NCBI GenBank assembly: GCA_027023115.1
Contig: JALVWZ010000362.1
Span: forward strand, 1 to 7,512
From: Thermaceae bacterium
Lineage (GTDB): Bacteria; Deinococcota; Deinococci; Deinococcales; Marinithermaceae
Reading direction: 5' to 3'
Length of the DNA: 7,512 bases
A program made the position numbers and the translations under genes. The stretch's first letter is position 1; every line of letters begins with the position of its first letter. Positions 6,049-7,512 of the stretch are shown here, piece after piece. The notes beneath the pieces were generated by a model, which worked only from the letters and a program-made list of their open reading frames with translations, did not search any database and had not been told where the DNA came from.

Positions 6049-6969
6049 ATGAAGCTATTTTCGGGTAACGCCAACAGGCCCTTGGCGGAGAGCATTGCCG
6101 GTTATCTGGGGTTGCCGCTCGGTGAGTCGTTGGTGCAGCGCTTTCCCGACGGCGAGGTGCGGTTGCAGCTGGGCGAAAGCGTCCGCGGCTTTGACATTTA
6201 CGTGATTCAGCCGACGGCGCCGCCGGTGAACGACAACCTGATGGAGCTCTTGCTCTACGCCGACGCGCTCAGGCGCTCCAGCGCCGGCCGCGTAAACGCG
6301 GTGGTGCCTTATTTTGGCTACGGCCGCCAGGACAAGCAGAGCGTGGGGCGCGAGCCGATCAGCGCCAAGCTGGTGGCCGACCTGATCGAGCGCGCCGGTT
6401 ACGACCGGGTGATTACCATAGACCTGCACGCGCCGCAGATCCAGGGCTTTTTCAATATCCCGGTTGACCACCTGCGGGCGGTGCGCTTGTTCGCCGAGTA
6501 CATCGAGCGCGAGGGGCTCAAGGAGAACTCGGTGGTGGTCAGCCCCGACGCCGGGCGGGCCGAAGAGGCCCGACGGCTTTCCAACCTACTGGGCCTGCCG
6601 ATGGCCATGCTGGCCAAGCGGCGCACCGGGCCGACCGAGACCGAGGTTACCTACGTGATCGGCGACGTGGCTGAGAAGCGCCCCATCGTGATTGACGACG
6701 TCGTTTCGACCGGCGGCACGATCCGCCGCGGGGTGGATGCGCTGGTGGCGGCGGGGGCGCGGCCGGAGGCGGTGGTGATGGCCACCCACCCGGTACTGGT
6801 GGGCCCGGCGCGGAGCAATCTTTCGCACATCGGCATCGAGCGGGTGGTCTTTACCGATACCATTGCGCTCGAGGCGGGCGAGGGCTACGAGATTCTCTCC
6901 ACCGCCCCCCTCCTGGCGCAGGCGATCCGCGCCGTTCACACGCATCAGTCGGTATCGGCGTTGATTTGA
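6049..6969 (+). CDS. prs: Ribose-phosphate pyrophosphokinase (PRPP synthetase)
   Basis: Transfers pyrophosphate from ATP to ribose 5-phosphate, giving PRPP for nucleotide, histidine, tryptophan and NAD synthesis and for base salvage. The 306 residues are slightly under the usual 310-320. Motifs seen: RFPDGEV (31-37), NDNLMELLL (61-69), VPYFGYGRQD (86-95, class I-like ATP loop, with YGRQDKQ in place of the common YARQDRK), the metal-binding DLHAPQIQGFF (125-135), SPDAGR (165-170) and the PRPP-binding loop VIDDVVSTGGTI (214-225). The ATG at 6049 has AGGGG at 6037-6041 with 7 nt of spacing, followed by a second purine run, GGAGG at 6043-6047. It follows mtnN after 24 bp. Placing prs after luxS-mtnN links adenine release to PRPP supply for salvage (inference). 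An inverted repeat follows it. Confidence 0.97.
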   Translation: MKLFSGNANRPLAESIAGYLGLPLGESLVQRFPDGEVRLQLGESVRGFDIYVIQPTAPPVNDNLMELLLYADALRRSSAGRVNAVVPYFGYGRQDKQSVGREPISAKLVADLIERAGYDRVITIDLHAPQIQGFFNIPVDHLRAVRLFAEYIEREGLKENSVVVSPDAGRAEEARRLSNLLGLPMAMLAKRRTGPTETEVTYVIGDVAEKRPIVIDDVVSTGGTIRRGVDALVAAGARPEAVVMATHPVLVGPARSNLSHIGIERVVFTDTIALEAGEGYEILSTAPLLAQAIRAVHTHQSVSALI

Positions 6970-7013
6970 AGGGTTGGAAGTAAGGTCGCTGTCGGTGGCC
7001 GACGGTAGAGTTG

Positions 7014-7032
7014 GGCCCGCTTTGTGCGGGCC
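7014..7032 (+). terminator. Probable terminator hairpin after prs
   Basis: GGCCCGC, a 5-nt TTTGT loop and GCGGGCC form a perfect 7-bp GC-rich stem 45 nt after the prs stop. A smaller hairpin, GTCGG-TGG-CCGAC at 6991-7003, precedes it. The tail GCTTC holds few T residues, so this is not a canonical intrinsic terminator, but it is the best candidate to end the luxS-mtnN-prs transcript. Confidence 0.45.
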
Positions 7033-7202
7033 GCTTCAGGCACGCTATAAGCCGCAGTCCTGTTCGTTGGGCAGTGCAAAGCGGGAAGTTGGATAACGTA
7101 AGTAGGACGTGGGTAGGCCGCGATTGGAGCGCGCGAATCGGCGTATGGCGGAGTTCCCACGGGCCACGAGACCACTCGCCAACTTCAAAACCCGCGCCCA
7201 AA

Positions 7203-7219
7203 CCTCCCCGAAGGGGAGG
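7203..7219. repeat. Perfect GC-rich hairpin (7-bp stem)
   Basis: CCTCCCC, loop GAA, then GGGGAGG. On the minus strand it is followed by TTTGGG, so it could terminate transcripts arriving from the right; it could equally mark the outer flank of the neighbouring mobile element. No function can be assigned. Confidence 0.5.
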
Positions 7220-7246
7220 GAGATGTATTCATAGACCATAGCTACA

Positions 7247-7336
7247 GGCTGTCCCCCGGGTGGGGAGTCTCAGCGGTAAACCTTTGTAGTGGCCAATTAC
7301 ACCGGCTGTCCCCGGACAAACACATCTGAGACACCC
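7247..7336 (+). repeat. Nested direct and inverted repeats, likely IS end region
   Basis: GGCTGTCCCCCGG at 7247-7259 recurs as GGCTGTCCCCGG at 7304-7315, 57 bp apart. In addition GGGAGTCTCAG (7263-7273) pairs with CTGAGACACCC (7326-7336) in 10 of 11 positions, and the second direct copy contains the small palindrome TGTCC-CC-GGACA (7308-7319). Repeats of this density immediately before a transposase-like gene fit the terminal region of an insertion sequence, with TGT at 7251 or 7308 as possible outermost bases. The exact end is not determinable because the other end lies outside the window. Confidence 0.5.
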
Positions 7337-7352
7337 TGACCCATAAAAATAA

Positions 7353-7382
7353 GGGGGACCGACACTAGAAGGGAGGTCCCCC
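7353..7382 (+). promoter_or_regulatory. Stem-loop sequestering the ribosome binding site of the IS gene
   Basis: GGGGGACC (7353-7360) and GGTCCCCC (7375-7382) are perfect 8-bp inverted repeats with a 14-nt loop. The Shine-Dalgarno sequence GGGAGGT (7371-7377) lies at the loop/stem boundary with GGT inside the stem. An mRNA that contains the whole stem would fold and restrict ribosome access. Several transposons use such structures to block translation from read-through transcripts. Confidence 0.6.
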
Positions 7383-7384
7383 AA

Positions 7385-7512
7385 GTGCAGCTTACAACGG
7401 TTGGCAAGGAGATATGGAGAGCGGCAAGAAAGGCCGAGCAGCTTGAGGAGGCTGGGGCCGACAACCCCGCCGTCCAAGAACGCCTACAAAAGCTAAGGCA
7501 GGTCGAAGCGTT
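7385..7512 (+). CDS. Putative IS transposase, N-terminal fragment
   Basis: Only 42 codons are visible before the right edge. The GTG at 7385 follows AAGGGAGGT (7369-7377) with 7 nt of spacing. The translation reads VQLTTVGKEIWRAARKAEQL and continues as a charged, probably helical segment through NPAVQERLQKLRQVEA. This resembles the helical lead-in of helix-turn-helix plus integrase-core (DDE) transposases, which I recall from Thermaceae genomes, and the repeat-rich upstream region agrees. The DNA-binding and catalytic domains would lie beyond the window, so neither family nor integrity can be judged. It could instead be another helix-turn-helix protein. Confidence 0.5.
   Translation, partial: MQLTTVGKEIWRAARKAEQLEEAGADNPAVQERLQKLRQVEA

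Larger units (their letters stand above)
6970..7384. other. Non-coding interval between prs and the IS-like gene
   Basis: I see no credible gene in these 415 bases: the open frames present lack ribosome binding sites and family-like sequence. The interval contains several perfect hairpins, namely GTCGG/CCGAC at 6991-7003, GGCCCGC/GCGGGCC at 7014-7032, CCTCCCC/GGGGAGG at 7203-7219 and GGGGGACC/GGTCCCCC at 7353-7382. It also has short direct and inverted repeats between 7247 and 7336. No tRNA or other structured RNA was recognised. Part of the right half probably belongs to a mobile element. Confidence 0.6.
7247..7512 (+). mobile_element. Left part of a putative insertion sequence
   Basis: The repeat-rich segment, the hairpin over the ribosome binding site and the transposase-like reading frame together look like the left end of an IS entering the window from the right. 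The family is uncertain; the TGAGACA segment near the end is reminiscent of IS481-type elements, but this is only a resemblance. The left boundary given is a guess at the first repeat copy. Confidence 0.4.

Noticed and set aside
7109..7143. Imperfect inverted repeat around GCCGCGATT / AATCGGC
   Set aside because: A short stem with a bulge in GC-rich DNA, no tRNA or known RNA features, and no flanking signal to give it meaning.
7045..7239. 64-codon minus-strand frame between prs and the IS
   Set aside because: It covers the CCTCCCC/GGGGAGG hairpin, has no convincing ribosome binding site and resembles no family I know. Treated as chance.
7229..7477. 82-codon minus-strand frame opposite the transposase start
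   Set aside because: It spans the IS repeats and the regulatory stem-loop and is antisense to a frame with a good ribosome binding site. Its Cys/Gly/Leu-rich sequence looks random.
1..7512. CRISPR array or adaptation genes in the window
   Set aside because: No regularly spaced direct repeat of about 30 bases is present on either strand. In type I-C loci the array and cas4-cas1-cas2 usually lie beyond cas7, outside the left edge.

Overview
The window looks like the chromosome of a member of the Deinococcota, probably Thermaceae or a relative. The LuxS protein closely resembles the Deinococcus form as I remember it. Two promoters end almost on their start codons, as is common in that phylum, and the metabolic genes are very GC-rich. 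The genus cannot be fixed from the sequence alone.

Positions 1-4763, minus strand, hold the effector half of a type I-C CRISPR-Cas operon. In transcription order it carries cas3, cas5 (Cas5d/c), cas8c (csd1) and the first 26 codons of cas7 (csd2), which runs off the left edge. Genes follow each other with 13-nt gaps or 8-nt overlaps. Inside cas8c, at 453, an ATG preceded by a near-perfect Shine-Dalgarno sequence would yield a separate 126-residue C-terminal protein, the expected Cas11c small subunit. The adaptation genes (cas4, cas1, cas2) and the CRISPR array, normally downstream, are not in the window.

Positions 4764-4856 are a 93-bp divergent intergenic region. It contains a perfect TGTGA-N6-TCACA palindrome of the CRP type. 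Its centre lies 41.5 bp upstream of the start site predicted from a TAACCT -10 hexamer for the cas operon, the classic activator geometry. On the other strand a TAGAAT hexamer lies 6 nt before the luxS ATG, predicting a leaderless luxS transcript.

Positions 4857-6969, plus strand, form a tight three-gene operon: luxS, mtnN (pfs) and prs. MtnN cleaves S-adenosylhomocysteine to adenine and S-ribosylhomocysteine. LuxS converts the latter to homocysteine and the AI-2 precursor. Prs makes PRPP, which can be used to salvage the released adenine. This block is visibly richer in GC than the cas block.

Positions 6970-7384 are non-coding: two hairpins after prs (the second a likely weak terminator), a further perfect hairpin, and short direct and inverted repeats that look like the end of an insertion sequence. 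From 7385 a GTG-initiated reading frame with a good ribosome binding site runs off the right edge and resembles the N-terminus of an IS transposase. An 8-bp perfect stem-loop overlaps its ribosome binding site.
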